Origin: Echinarachnius parma
Taxonomy: Eukaryota > Echinodermata > Echinoidea > Clypeasteroida > Echinarachniidae
Assembly (NCBI GenBank): GCA_037951105.1
Contig: JBAMJV010003341.1
Location: 1 to 64,000 of the forward strand
DNA length: 64,000 bases
Reading direction: 5' to 3'
The first letter of the stretch is position 1. Each line of letters opens with the position of its first letter. The notes beneath the pieces are model-generated. The model made no database searches, was not told the origin of the DNA, and was given only the letters and a program-made list of their open reading frames with translations. The position numbers and the translations under genes are program-made. Positions 47,851 through 59,019 of the stretch are shown here, piece by piece.

Positions 47851-49046
47851 CATTGTCAATCAAAACATTAGTTGTATTCCATCCTAGGAACCGTACGTTG
47901 TGTAGCAACTGTTCATCTCATTAGTGATTTGAATTAAATGATATGGTTGCATGAATTATTTTTTTAAAGATTTTTGTTTCAAGTTTTGCATCGATATTTA
48001 ATCTACATCTAATTTATATTCGCTTAGAGGGTTATTGGCTGCTAACTTCGTTGATTTTGGCGAGATTATAATATCAGGTTCAATTGTATTTGTTTGCATA
48101 CAAGTAATAGTAGTCTTAGAAAATACCATGACAAACGAACTTTACCTGTAACGCGTTCACACTATGTAATACATATTTTTGCCAATTGCATAAGACGTAC
48201 AAACCCACACTGACTACTAATCTGTTCATCTTACGGAATATTACAGCTTTATAACTATTGTCCTCCGACAATGTTACCTTTAACACTTTTTAATTTATGA
48301 TCGAGGATTATTGTTGTCGCAAACACAGTTTTGATAAATACTTGTATAGACTTTTACATATAACATTATTATAGCGAGGGGTGTCCATCCGATTCAGTGG
48401 AAATATTCACCAAAACACATTCAGGAAGTTCACGAAGAAGGTGTTTTCTATATTTATTCCTGTGACAAGCGGACTAAAATTCGTGCAAACTGATACGAAA
48501 GATAAGGATTGTTCTATAAATTTCACAAATATATAATTTAGTAACCTGCATTTGCATATTCATGTTTGAATTGCATGTAATCAGTTAATTCTTCGGGATC
48601 CATGTTGACTCTTCGATCGCGGCATCCCGTGTGAGAAACGATGCTGTAATGAGTGTTGAATGATATTGCCTTTTAGCTAAGTCTGTTTATTATTGTATGA
48701 TCTGAATATGCCTTTTTACATGCAGAGGAGAGGACAATGTTGGGAATACGTATTTACCTGATAATTAAATATCATCTCGCATTCTTTCATCGGAGCTGGC
48801 GCTGTGTCATATCCGTCATTTTCGTAGGCTGGCAGACTCCAATATTTCCTCAGTTCATCTTTGTGTGCTAGTCCTTAACCGTGCATGTCCGTCCACATTT
48901 GCAGCTGCACCAGTCTCGAACTGTCTAAAACACCACTATGAACTAGATACGTGTCAATTAAGTTTATCAGAAAGCATGCAATTCGAAGTTCACGAATATT
49001 GCGAACAAAGAGTTGCCGTGGGCAACTTTACGTTGGTATATTCCAA
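47851..49046. other. Region downstream of the ZU5-Death domain gene
   Basis: No second gene is supported. For the minus-strand gene above, a possible polyadenylation signal (AATAAA read on that strand) lies at 48686-48691, about 360 bases past the stop codon; another is near 48450. These are weak in AT-rich DNA. Confidence 0.35.
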
Positions 49047-49236
49047 TCACTTTACGCAGCTAACAACCACAAGAACAATAAACATAAACAATGCCATTAC
49101 TATGACTACTGCTGGTGAACACAATACGTCTATCAAACTGCTACTTGATGATTTGCAGTTTGGCCGAAAATCATCATCAGCGATTACTTCTGGGGAGTTG
49201 TTATCTTCGTGCTGTTTACGATTTCGCACCGCGGAC
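49047..49236 (-). CDS. Terminal exon with C-terminal hydrophobic helix
   Basis: Acceptor 'gtgtttttgtttcag'; stop TGA at 49047-49049. It encodes SAVRNRKQHEDNNSPEVIAD, DDFRPNCKSSSSSLIDVLC, SPAVVIVMALFMFIVLVVVS, then CVK. The stretch of about 19 apolar residues ending three residues before the stop has the form of a tail anchor, with a long hydrophilic region before it. If used, the Death domain would face the cytosol from an internal or plasma membrane. The plus strand also has an open frame here, but it has no domain and no splice support. Confidence 0.7.
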
Positions 49237-49980
49237 CTGAAACAAAAACACAATTAAGTAAAAAGTGATATGAAATCAAGTCATAATAATAATCGGCATT
49301 TAATAATCCTCGATAAATCTCGATTTATGCCTGAATGACAATTATTTTAATCATACATTAAAACAAATATTGTGGAACACCAATTATTTTAATCATACAT
49401 TAAAACAAATATTGTGGAACCCAAAAACAACATGCATGCGAAAACTACCGTAATTACTTTATAACAATTATTGCGATTGTTTCAGATTGATTATGTTATT
49501 ACTATACTCTTTGTTATGGCTAGAGTAGATTATGCAATATGTTATTGGCATTGTTTATTATTACATATTGCTAACTAAATTTGATAATGTTTTTTGATGT
49601 ATTTAATTAAGGAACATAATTTAATGTTATTCCTAAAAAGACTAATGCAAATCAAACTATTTAGTATGTCCTGGTAGGTATGAAGGCATGTCTACGACTG
49701 AATTACCACGTATCTTATATGGGGGCTAGTCCTCTTAACAGCTCTTATTACGTATCGTTTACTTTGTTAATACCATGTAACATCGTTTTACGACTGTTGG
49801 TAACATGTTACAATTATTTGGAATTATGCGGCTGGGCTCACACAATATACTTATAAAACATGAGATTGACATGTCTGCTAATTAAATTATTGTAATTATA
49901 ATCTGCATTGAGTTAAGGTGTTGGTGTATGACACTGGAACACAATTACAATATTTTTGTAGTTAACGATCCTATTTGTAC

Positions 49981-50095
49981 CTTGATATGTGAGCCTCTTG
50001 TCCCCGAGTAATAACACTGCCATCGATGCGAGACTGGTTTATAAAGACATTGGTAACAGCGCCAGCCTGTCCGATACCTTGCTCGATTTGCTGAT
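49981..50095 (-). CDS. Linker exon C
   Basis: The exon is 115 bp, acceptor 'cctgttctgcag', donor CAAG|GTACAA. It encodes QQIEQGIGQAGAVTNVFINQ and SRIDGSVITRGQEAHIS. It takes one base from exon B and leaves two, completing an arginine with the next exon. No domain was recognised. Confidence 0.62.
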
Positions 50096-50469
50096 CTGCA
50101 GAACAGGTGAGATATTTCATTAATGTAATTGTAATAACTGGTCGTGGTTTGTAAATTTGCAAACAAACATGCTGTACAGCCTTGTGAAATATGTGTGAAA
50201 TACCAAATTAAAGAATTATAGTTGCATAATTAGAGCCGAAAAAAAAGTAACGTTCAAATTAAATAAATATAATGGGGCAGAGGGGCGAACACTGCGTCTT
50301 AAGCCCTTTTACCTAGCCGGACTAAACCGGTCGATTTCGCCGGCTCAGTGCAAGTATATGCGTCGACCGGCAGCGGCCATATCATATGTGATTCAATGGC
50401 GTCGCCTATCCTCAGAATTTCACAAGGATGCGAGCACTAGAAAGTAAGTAATTATTGTCCAAATGTCCT

Positions 50470-51300
50470 AATTGTCTAAGTTTACTCTCACATGAATTGA
50501 AAACCTGACAACTGTAATGTTTAGAAGGAACCACGCATATCTTTAAAACAAGAATATACAGTGGGCAGCGTTTTCCTTTCTTCAATTCAAAATATAATAT
50601 TACTTATTTGTCCGTAATAGTATTTGGATAACGTTAATTCGTTATAGTGTTCATTATTGTGATTGAATAACACGACACGATAAGATAATTAGGGGTGTCG
50701 CTAAAAATGGGCGAGGAAGTTATTGAATAGGTACTGTTAATTTTGGGAATAATGAGCTGCCGTTTGTAGGTTTATGTTCTGATATTTATTTCCCTTGTGT
50801 TGGAAAAGGCTTTTAGTCCTAAAGCATTACTTTACGGTGCGCTGCACATCAAAGTGAATGCAACAGTGCCCGCCATATTTCAATATCGTATAAGTCAATA
50901 ACCATTTTCTAGATCGCAATAAATTTTGGTTTATGATGAATATTGGAAAGCTTACCATTAGGAGAACTGAAATACGCCATTAAAATCCACTAAGGATTTC
51001 AGTCACCCTACCGAAAATATTAAAGTGTACGTGCCACAGTGTAGAAACGCGATACGATTCTTTTTTTTTACATTTCCATCCAAAATAGTTTCATCTCATA
51101 TCATCGCTACCTATATTAAAAATAATATATACATTTTAAAATGTTTATTTTCCTGTTCCAGGGGCAATTTCCTTTAACATGTTTAAAGAAATGTATACGT
51201 ATGAATGTATTGGACGTACACTAATGCAAATATCCTTCCCTGAAACAGCAACTGTAACATTTGTAGGAAAGACAAATGCACAATTTAACGTTTACTGGCC
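50470..51300. other. Intron, nothing recognised
   Basis: AT-rich intronic DNA between linker exons B and C. No repeat family of this window was identified in it. Confidence 0.4.
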
Positions 51301-51369
51301 TAGTTTAAAACACGTGGCCATTATGCCAAAACCCGTGTCCGTTGCATGACGGGATATTTGTATTAATAC

Positions 51370-51470
51370 CGTCATTTTCAGCAACATCCGAGCGGCTATT
51401 TCCTTCCTGCCTCGTTGGCCATCGCTCTCCAGCTTGTCCCAGCGGAGATTGAACATCTACTGTTGTGGAC
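51370..51470 (-). CDS. Polar linker exon B
   Basis: The exon is 101 bp, acceptor 'tgtgcatttcag', donor GACG|GTATTA. It encodes (R)STTVDVQSPLGQAGERWPT and RQEGNSRSDVAEND. The other two frames contain stops, so the open one is the one in phase. The donor is weaker than its neighbours. Probably a disordered linker. Confidence 0.6.
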
Positions 51471-51776
51471 CTGAAATGCACATCGTTTTTCGTACATGTT
51501 AAATGAATATTGTTAAAGTTAAACTTGAATCTAAAAAGGAGATATGAACGATGTGAACCTGTGTAAGCACTGCGGAAGAGATGGCAAAATGTGTATTTCT
51601 TTGATTATCTTCTTACTGATGTATGAGAATACCACGGTAAACAAGTGTCATATGACCGAGTAATGAACGAAAATTCAAAAATTCATATTTGATACAGCTC
51701 ATTGCAATAACACTCCAATCATGAATATCTTTGTACATGTACAAAGAAACACAAATTCGGAAAACCTAACTTTGTT

Positions 51777-52235
51777 TAAAAGGATAAAGCTGAGTTTCTG
51801 AGGGCGCTTCAAAATATAATTTGTTTGTGAGGTAATACAAACCAGAGTGTAAAGTTCTAATGACAGAATAAACTTTATTTGATCAAAATCAGTTCAGAAA
51901 CGGCTAAAATATAAACAAATATATCAGAATAAATATTTGATCCCACATTTAATCAATGATTTAAGAACAAAAGATGCCGACACAAATGTTGTTAAATTGT
52001 TGTTGATGATATATCTAAACTAAACATCGCTTGAACAGTTTTGTAAACATAACTGTTGAAACCAAGCGTTTTTATTAAAAAGAGCGGCTTGTTTTATAAC
52101 GACTCTTTATGTTATGAATGATAACATACTTTTTACTTAGCCAAATGTAATTCAGTATACCTTTCAAGCATGGTGTAAATATAACTATTAGTTTGTAATG
52201 TTATGGTGCAGGTTTGACAATGTTATTATATCCTT
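51777..52235. mobile_element. Degenerate TTAA MITE in intron
   Basis: 'gagggcgcttcaaaatataa' to 'ttatggtgcaggtttgacaa', with 'aatgataacatactttttac' and 'gtttgtaatgttatggtgca' as in other copies. Both ends are decayed. It lies in the intron between linker exons A and B. Confidence 0.6.
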
Positions 52236-52624
52236 TGAATTAAAAAAAGGGTATTGTTTGGTAGTTAAGTCTAAGATTCTGACTGCAAATTTAATAATAA
52301 TGATAATATTATGTATCCTACTTGTCGTAGTAATAAACTCAATGTATGTTTGAATTATTTTTTATTCTGAATGGGCCACAGACTAGATTAAAATGTGGAC
52401 AAAGGCGAAAGAGAAGAAGCAGTTTAACATTAACAAAAAACAACCAAATTATTATTCAAAAGAAGGCGAATAATAGTAGCAGTGATATTTCTGATAATGA
52501 TGATAATAATGATGATTATGATATTACTAATACAAATAATAGTAATAACCACAACAATGGGAATACTACGAATATTAATATAATTTAAAAATAGAAGAAC
52601 TATTTTCTGAAATTAAATTCTCAC

Positions 52625-52688
52625 CTAGTGGATTGATCAATCGTTGTTTCTTGCGACTCAAGCTCACACTGCTCTGGCGACAAGGTGT
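52625..52688 (-). CDS. Polar linker exon A
   Basis: The exon is 64 bp, acceptor 'cgtttatacag', donor ACTAG|GTGAGA. It encodes (D)TLSPEQCELESQETTIDQST, acidic and rich in Ser/Thr/Gln. Phases match the GC-type donor upstream and the next exon downstream. There is no domain; the case for it is splice sites plus frame. Confidence 0.62.
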
Positions 52689-53282
52689 CTGTATAAACGT
52701 ATAATTAATACTTCAAGTTATATTAGTACTTTGACATATAATCTATGCATTTCGTTGCTACGTAGACTATGATTTTGAGTAGCAATATACTGTAAATATA
52801 ATTTAAGTATAAATACCAAGTATGTCAACTAGACTGATCAGTTTGTTTGAGAATTTCGATTAAAGACATTAAAGACAATTTATTTACTTACTTATTTGAA
52901 TATGTAGCTTTTTATTTGAAATGGTTGTTCACACTTATATTACCATGCAAATCGGTCGGTAAATAGGTTATATGGGTTCTCTGGATGCAATCAAGCCATT
53001 TATTAAGACCGTACGTCATAAACCGGAACAATAATACGAATATACATCTACAGACGGATTAAAATTCAATTTTAAATATTTATATTATGAGAGAGACATT
53101 TGACAGAAATGCAACCCCATCTCATTCTTCTAGTACCAAGCCAAACAACAAGGTGCAATATTAGTGGGAAAGTGAATTTATGTTGGTTGAATTTTCATAA
53201 AGTTAATGGATACTTCATGCATACATATTTACATTATAGCATGTATTAATCTACACAGAGATCCGCGGTGTTGCCGACTTGC

Positions 53283-53593
53283 CTGGCAATGAAGCTCTCA
53301 CCGGATGAGATTCGATCGATGGAATTTGGTCAGTCAACGACGCTAAACAAGCAGAGACCAAGATACTCCGAAGTTTCTCTGCCTGGTCGTGCCCTTTCCC
53401 AAACTTTATCCTCCAATCATCGAACATTGTCCTCGCAGCCTTCGTGCTGTCATTCTGGTTCTTCTCCAATATGTTATCAAGCGTCGTGATAGAAAACTCG
53501 AGTTGAACGGCAAGATCATGAAGCTTGTTATGTTTAATACCTTTAGCCAGTTTCACGATGATAGCATCGGACAATACCACAGTTGCTGAAGTT
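53283..53593 (-). CDS. Death domain exon
   Basis: The exon is 311 bp, acceptor 'ttaatctag' before AACTTCAG. The product TSATVVLSDAIIVKLAKGIK, then LHDLAVQLEFSITTLDNI, TMFDDWRIKFGKG and AEKLRSILVSACLASL is a full six-helix Death domain; the conserved tryptophan (FDDW) and the following 'G..A..L...L' pattern are present. Death domains pair with each other to build signalling complexes. The donor is CCAG|GCAAGT, a consensus GC-type site, and gives the phase needed by the next exon. If it is ignored, the frame runs GKSATPRISV to TAG at 53251-53253. An upstream GTGAGA (exon end at about 53301) would break the frame. Confidence 0.85.
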
Positions 53594-53599
53594 CTAGAT

Positions 53600-55335
53600 T
53601 AATATGGTTATTAGATAAAGCATTTATAGCCAAGTATTGTCTACGCGTTTAAAATGTTATAGCACAACAGTAAACTAATCCAGTGAATCTTCTGCTCTAA
53701 CCGACATTTTCGACCTATACTATTCCGAACTATTTCGACAGTGTGACAAAGATCTTTAAAAACACAGTAGTAAGAACTCCTTAACTCCCTGTTGCACCAC
53801 AAATTGTCGTCGGCGACAGTTATGCAGGGAGCTGACACAACATTGTCGCCAGCTATTGAAGCACATTATTCCTGTTCAAAGTCATGAATGACATACATTT
53901 TGGGTTAAATGGTAATTCTTTTAATACCATGTTTACATGGATACCAAAACATAAATTATCCATGCACGCAAACCCACATATAAGGTCATGTGGAGGTTTG
54001 TGTGTATATAGTAAGTGAGTGTGTGTGCGTGTGTGTGTGTTTTTCCTTGGGCTAAAGGAGGGGGAAGTAGCATGTTTTAGTTCTTTTTATATTTAATTAT
54101 AACCTAAACATTCGAGTCAGTGAATAAGATGTACAGTTTATGTGTAATGTGTATTTATGTAAGGTCGCTATTTCTACTTTCTTCTTTTATCAGAACTGTA
54201 AGACTTGTTCTTTCCTCTGTTCATGAATATGATGTTAACATCCGACATATTTTGTTTATGTATATTAAATTGTAAATGTAATTTGGAGGAATACAAATAA
54301 CTAAAAATAAAATGTGTGCACGCGTGGTAAATGGGTGTGTGTGGTGTGAGTGTGTTTGTGCGGGCGTGTGTGTGTATTAATTATTCGTACGTAGTTCATA
54401 ATCATGTGACAAAAATGGATATGTATATGTAATGTCCTTTCTGTAATAGAATTCCATGTATATGATGTATAATTATGTTCACGATTTGGTATTGATGTTT
54501 TTTTTAAAGTAAAACATGACCCCCCCCCCCAAAAAAAAAATAAAAAATAAAAAAAGAATAAATAAATAAAAAGTATGTGTGGTGTGCACACACACTAACA
54601 CACACTTACACAAACCCCAACATCCACATCCCAGGCTCCACACCTTTTCCCCCCCATGTTTAATCCTCCAAGTCAACGGAACAGAAAAACACAATGTATG
54701 TTGGTTTGTGTGCATGGATAAATTATTTTTGGGTATTTACATACGTATTTCAAGAATGACCATCAAACCATCAAACGGAGCCCAGACCTACTGTTCCCAC
54801 TGCTATCCGGCCATAGTCGATATACAAATGTTTATTATGTTTATGACATAAGTCCATTATAGTCTTACCTAACCTGTATCCAAGAAAATTAACCGATATC
54901 TTACACCGAGCCCCTAAACAACACCGACTTTTAGAGTATGGGTTTTACATCTGAACGGATACCACTAAGTGACTAATTTGTAAGTAGACTTCATGTTTAT
55001 GAAATACGGAAATAGTTACAATAACGTTGATTATGTAATGTAATATATTCAGTGATAATTACTTGTCAAATTGTCACTATTTGATTTAGTTGTATTACAT
55101 GATATCATCACAATTGTTATTGCACCGAGTTATCTCAATGAACATGATATATTTAGATGCCTGTACCAAACATGCCGGTCAGTATAAGGCTTCTATCAAT
55201 ACGTTATTGATTTGATGTACCGGCATGACTTCTGTTTGTACCAATAAATATGTTATCACAAATTGATAAGATTACAAATAATTAACGTTGAATAAACATT
55301 AAACATCATTATAGTATGGTAAGTTAAGCATAAAA
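53600..55335. other. Long intron with simple repeats
   Basis: Contains GT/TG-rich tracts near 54000-54040 and 54335-54375 and a C10/A10 plus A-rich stretch at 54520-54575, which could be a retroposon tail. No exon with matching phase was found between 53593 and 56491. Confidence 0.45.
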
Positions 55336-55338
55336 AGG

Positions 55339-55907
55339 TTAAAGAGATAGTTGAGTTCTGCTAGAGAGAGTACAGTTTAAGTCAAACTGAATGAACCCAA
55401 ACCTGCACCATTACATTACAGACTAATAAGTATAACTCCACCATGCTCAAAATGAATAAAACAATTACAAACGACTAAGTAAAAAGCCTGTTATCATGAA
55501 AAAAAAGCTGCTTAAACGAAAGAGGGCGCTTTCAAAAAACGATTTAGTTTAAAGCTTTTAAAAAATATATTGTGCATGTGATGTTTTGTTGAAATAGTGA
55601 TTAGATAGAGAGATAATCAACAACTATGTAAAACCCTCTTTTCAAAACTTTTGAAAAGAGGAAGCATTTTAAAACGAATTTTAATGGCTGGTTCAAAATT
55701 ATCGAATACTTGTGGGGCCCCACATTTATTACAAATGGTTATGTTTATGGATATTTCAGCCGTTCCTGAACCGATTGGGATCAAATAAAGTTTTTTTTGC
55801 CATTGAAATTGTATGCTATTTCAAATTTGACACTCAGTTTTTCATTATCTCACAAAAAAATTATTTTGTGTAGCGCCCTCTTTACCAAAACTCAACTATC
55901 CCTTTAA
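55339..55907. mobile_element. TTAA MITE in intron, well preserved
   Basis: It begins TTAAAGAGATAGTTGAGTTC and ends AACTCAACTATCCCTTTAA, with TTAA on both sides. The core 'gtggggccccacatttatta' and 'ttatggatatttcagccgtt' is shared with 39017-39545. A second, truncated piece starts at 56360. Confidence 0.85.
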
Positions 55908-56359
55908 CCTCTACAAAATAACTCAAAATATGCTTTCGTTGAATTAACGGCAGCGTCCACCATCACAGAAATACAAAATAACGAACAATTGAAAACTCAT
56001 TTTGAAGAGGTATGTTACGGAGAAAGATTATAAATTATGGTAGGCTTATAATTAAGTTTATTGCATCTGAATGAACAAAATTAACATGACTAATCTAAAT
56101 CATCACAAAATGTAAATTACTCGGTACTCAAAAACCTTTAGTTAGACGTACGTGTACAGTTACGTTGAAATGCGATTCTCCTCCTCGCTCATTGCAAACA
56201 CGAGGAAAAGTAAGGCTTTCCGGAAACTTTGGTAAAAAATGAGATGCATTCTTAGAAAAATGCATGTTGCATATTTTATTCAAATATTCAAGTCGGATGC
56301 AAGTTTAGTGCGGTAGAAGACTCTTTTATAATCCATTGCATACTTATGAAATCGTACAT

Positions 56360-56440
56360 TAAAGGGGTAATCAAGTTTGGGTTAAGAGGGCGCTTCAAAA
56401 ACATCTTTTGTTAGGATATTGAAAATTGCGATGATAATAT
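56360..56440. mobile_element. Truncated TTAA MITE end
   Basis: 'ttaaaggggtaatcaagttt' followed by 'gagggcgcttcaaaaacatc'. Only the first 80 bp of the family is present, about 50 bp from a coding exon. Confidence 0.6.
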
Positions 56441-56490
56441 GCAACCTATCCTGTGACTTTCTGATTTCGTACAGACAATATATTTCTTAC

Positions 56491-56554
56491 CCAGAGCCAT
56501 GGGTACCTGCGGTTTCCGATGGTTCTCTCTTAATTTGTCCTATGGCCTCGTTAT
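56491..56554 (-). CDS. Linker exon between UPA and Death domain
   Basis: The exon is 64 bp, acceptor 'tatttgttacag', donor CTGG|GTAAGA. It encodes NNEAIGQIKREPSETAG and THGS, polar and low in hydrophobic residues, as expected of an unstructured link. It takes up the one base left by the UPA exon and leaves two, matching the next exon's acceptor at 53593. Confidence 0.72.
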
Positions 56555-57254
56555 CTGTAACAAATAAGCACAATCGTTAAGTGAATAAAACTGCTGATTA
56601 GATTTTCGGAGATCACAATATATTTCGGATATGAAACCAGCTTGGGCCAAAGCCCTCATTTTAATTGACCAGCATGGTATTTGTAAAGGTACACCTACAG
56701 TTGAGGTCATGTATTTGTTTAAAATCAAGACGGTTATGATGTTGTTTTTAAACCAGCTTTTTAAATAACGATTAAATCTCCTAACAACTGTGTATTGTTA
56801 AAGTTATTTTCGGCTATGATATACCTATCGGATGCCAAGAGGTACACTACTACGAGTTGGAATTGTGGCTGTATGGTAATTTGGTTGTGGTAAGAAACAT
56901 TTTTGTATCGGAGTTAACGTACCTCTAAAGCGGCTTCATCAGAATTCAAAGTCAGGTCAAGGCTTAAGTTACAACATGTTTATTTGTCTTTGTTAATCTT
57001 TATTCTTGTTGAATCAAATTTATTTGTGTACAGCCCTAGAAGGACTCCTAAAACATGAAATATCCTGCGGTAGACAATGCGGTTGACAAAACTGTAAGTT
57101 TTTAAGACTAATCGAATGAGCCGTTAACAGAATAAATTTAGTTAAAATGTCACGTAATGTTGCATGGTCACATTAAAATTACCATTTACCCTGGAGTCAC
57201 ATGCAGCATTTTATATGATTACCTCTGTTTGCACTTATCTAAAGTCTTGCTTAC

Positions 57255-57404
57255 TTTGAAGGATAGCAGAAAATTGCAGAACTTTCTTGGGGATGGTCAT
57301 CCCTTGTCTCACGAATACATCCACGCGGATTGATGGACTCTTCACGTCGAATTGGAATAAACAGTATTTCCTTTTTGTAGTCATCAACTCACCTTCCGGA
57401 ATAA
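57255..57404 (-). CDS. UPA domain, third exon, with possible one-base frameshift
   Basis: From the good acceptor 'gatacttgcag' the frame reads VIPEGELMTTK and then meets a stop unless one base is added in the A5 run at 57371-57375; with that base it continues KEILLFQFDVKSPSIRVDVF and RQGMTIPKKVLQFSAILQ to donor CAAA|GTAAGC. Alternatively splicing uses AAAAAG at 57370-57371, giving a 115-bp exon (57255-57369) starting EILLFQF in the correct phase, but that acceptor has almost no pyrimidine tract. A homopolymer sequencing error would reconcile the first reading. Both give the same downstream phase. The sequence fits the last strands of UPA. Confidence 0.65.
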
Positions 57405-58205
57405 CCTGCAAGTATCAATGGAGCATCCACTATTGGTTTTAACATACCGGTAACTAAATACCTGACCATGAACACAAACTTTATTCGCACTTTGCGTTAG
57501 TATAGGCACATGTATACGATAAACAAATAACTATTTTTTAAGAAGAGAAATGCATCACTTATCATAATTATCATAACGCGAAATAAGCGGCTTATAATAA
57601 TAGTGCTTATACAAAAGTTTAGCCACGTAAAAAAACACGATACTAGGTGTCAACCCTTTTGGCATTAGTGATTGTGAATCAATTACATCCATAGTGAAGC
57701 AAAAGAAAGGTGCCATAAGTAAAGTGAATTTCAAAATAAAACCAAACGAATTAAGAAATAAAGAAAATCTGAATACATGAAATCAAACAAAATGAATATT
57801 GAACGTGTATTATAACGTCAATTTATATTTTAATCCGTTTTTCCACCTAAGGCTTTACAGGGGCTTGACAGGGATATGTTTAGTTATGCATTGTTGCATG
57901 TGGACTGTATTTGAATGGATCAGGCAACAAGCGGCCGGGTTAACAATAAATATGTGGCAAAATCTTGGAAAGTTACATCCACATGGTCAAATCAGAAATG
58001 GATATTGCAAAATCGATAGTGTTTACTGTAGACAACATACGGTCCTATGTATTATGAAAGTTCAATTATTATACATGTGGTCTCTTACGTTTGTCTTATA
58101 CAAGGGACGATTCCGAAGATTTATAATTGTATGCAAATTGAACCTTTTTACTAAGACCAATGTACCACCACTGACAGGCGATATTCTCTTCTACATGTGT
58201 CTTAC

Positions 58206-58334
58206 CTCAAAGTCCTCGGCGAGGCCTTTTGGCTTGCATGTGATCGTCATATCGCCTTTGCCATTGTAAACGTGAACCTCATTCTTAGCGCATGCTGCCT
58301 TATAGTCACATTTTTCCTCCTCGGCATTGACATC
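58206..58334 (-). CDS. UPA domain, second exon
   Basis: The exon is 129 bp (43 codons), phase 0 at both ends, acceptor 'gttgccttgccctag', donor TTTGAG|GTAAGA. It encodes DVNAEEEKCDYKAACAKNEV, then HVYNGKGDMTITCKPKG and LAEDFE. Alternating hydrophobic residues suggest two or three beta strands continuing UPA. No homologue is recognised on this exon alone; the assignment rests on its place and phase. Confidence 0.75.
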
Positions 58335-58837
58335 CTAGGGCAAGGCAACAGAGATTTCATTTTACGCTTTTGTCATATTATGTTAAAGTAATACTGTTTT
58401 CCCGAGTAACGGGACCTGGGTTACGAGATACTACTATGATATCTGTAGTTAGACTATTTTTACATGAAACTTGGTATGAATCCTTTTAAATAACTCTAAT
58501 CCACATGATCCAAGAATCTAAAAAAAACAATGCAACCCTTGGGGAAAAAAATAAAAGAGTTATAATTATGATGGTCTCTACTATGGTCTATATTCTGGTA
58601 ATGCTGAATAAATCTTGTTTCAGAGTAATAATGACATAACTAACTTGCTCCCGATATGTTATAATGTTTATCATCATTTCATTTCATATTCATATTCGCT
58701 TCAATTAATTTGAAATCGACATTTACTATGACATGTTAGGGATAAATGATTCCGTTTTCATGAATGTATACCCCGTATGAAGAGGACTAAGCTTCCTTTA
58801 ATTTGATATATGTGATTGCACATCTATTATACTGTTA

Positions 58838-59013
58838 TTAAATGGCGGTGGAGGGTATAGCACGGAATATTACATCCCGAGGGATTTTAAATGCTATTGA
58901 GGGAAGAGTAAAAAAGTCCCGAGACGAAGTCGAGGGACTTATTTTCTTCACGAAATAGCATTTGAAATCCAGAAGGTATGAATATTCCGTGATTTTCCCG
59001 ACAACAAAGTTAA
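58838..59013. mobile_element. 168-bp TTAA fold-back MITE, copy 2
   Basis: TTAA at 58838-58841 and 59010-59013 bracket 168 bp, exactly the length of the copy at 35837-36004 and nearly identical in sequence. It lies in an intron of the ZU5-Death domain gene, so the family has been active recently. Confidence 0.9.
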
Positions 59014-59019
59014 TAACTG

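Noticed and set aside
48865..49257. 130-residue plus-strand frame
   Set aside because: It overlaps the minus-strand terminal exon, which has a good acceptor, matching phase and a hydrophobic helix; the plus frame has none of these.
52346..52588. Asn/Ser/Asp-rich 80-residue frame, plus strand
   Set aside because: Low-complexity AT-rich DNA inside an intron of the minus-strand gene; no domain.
57799..58269. 156-residue plus-strand frame
   Set aside because: It runs across an exon and intron of the minus-strand gene and shows no domain or splice context.
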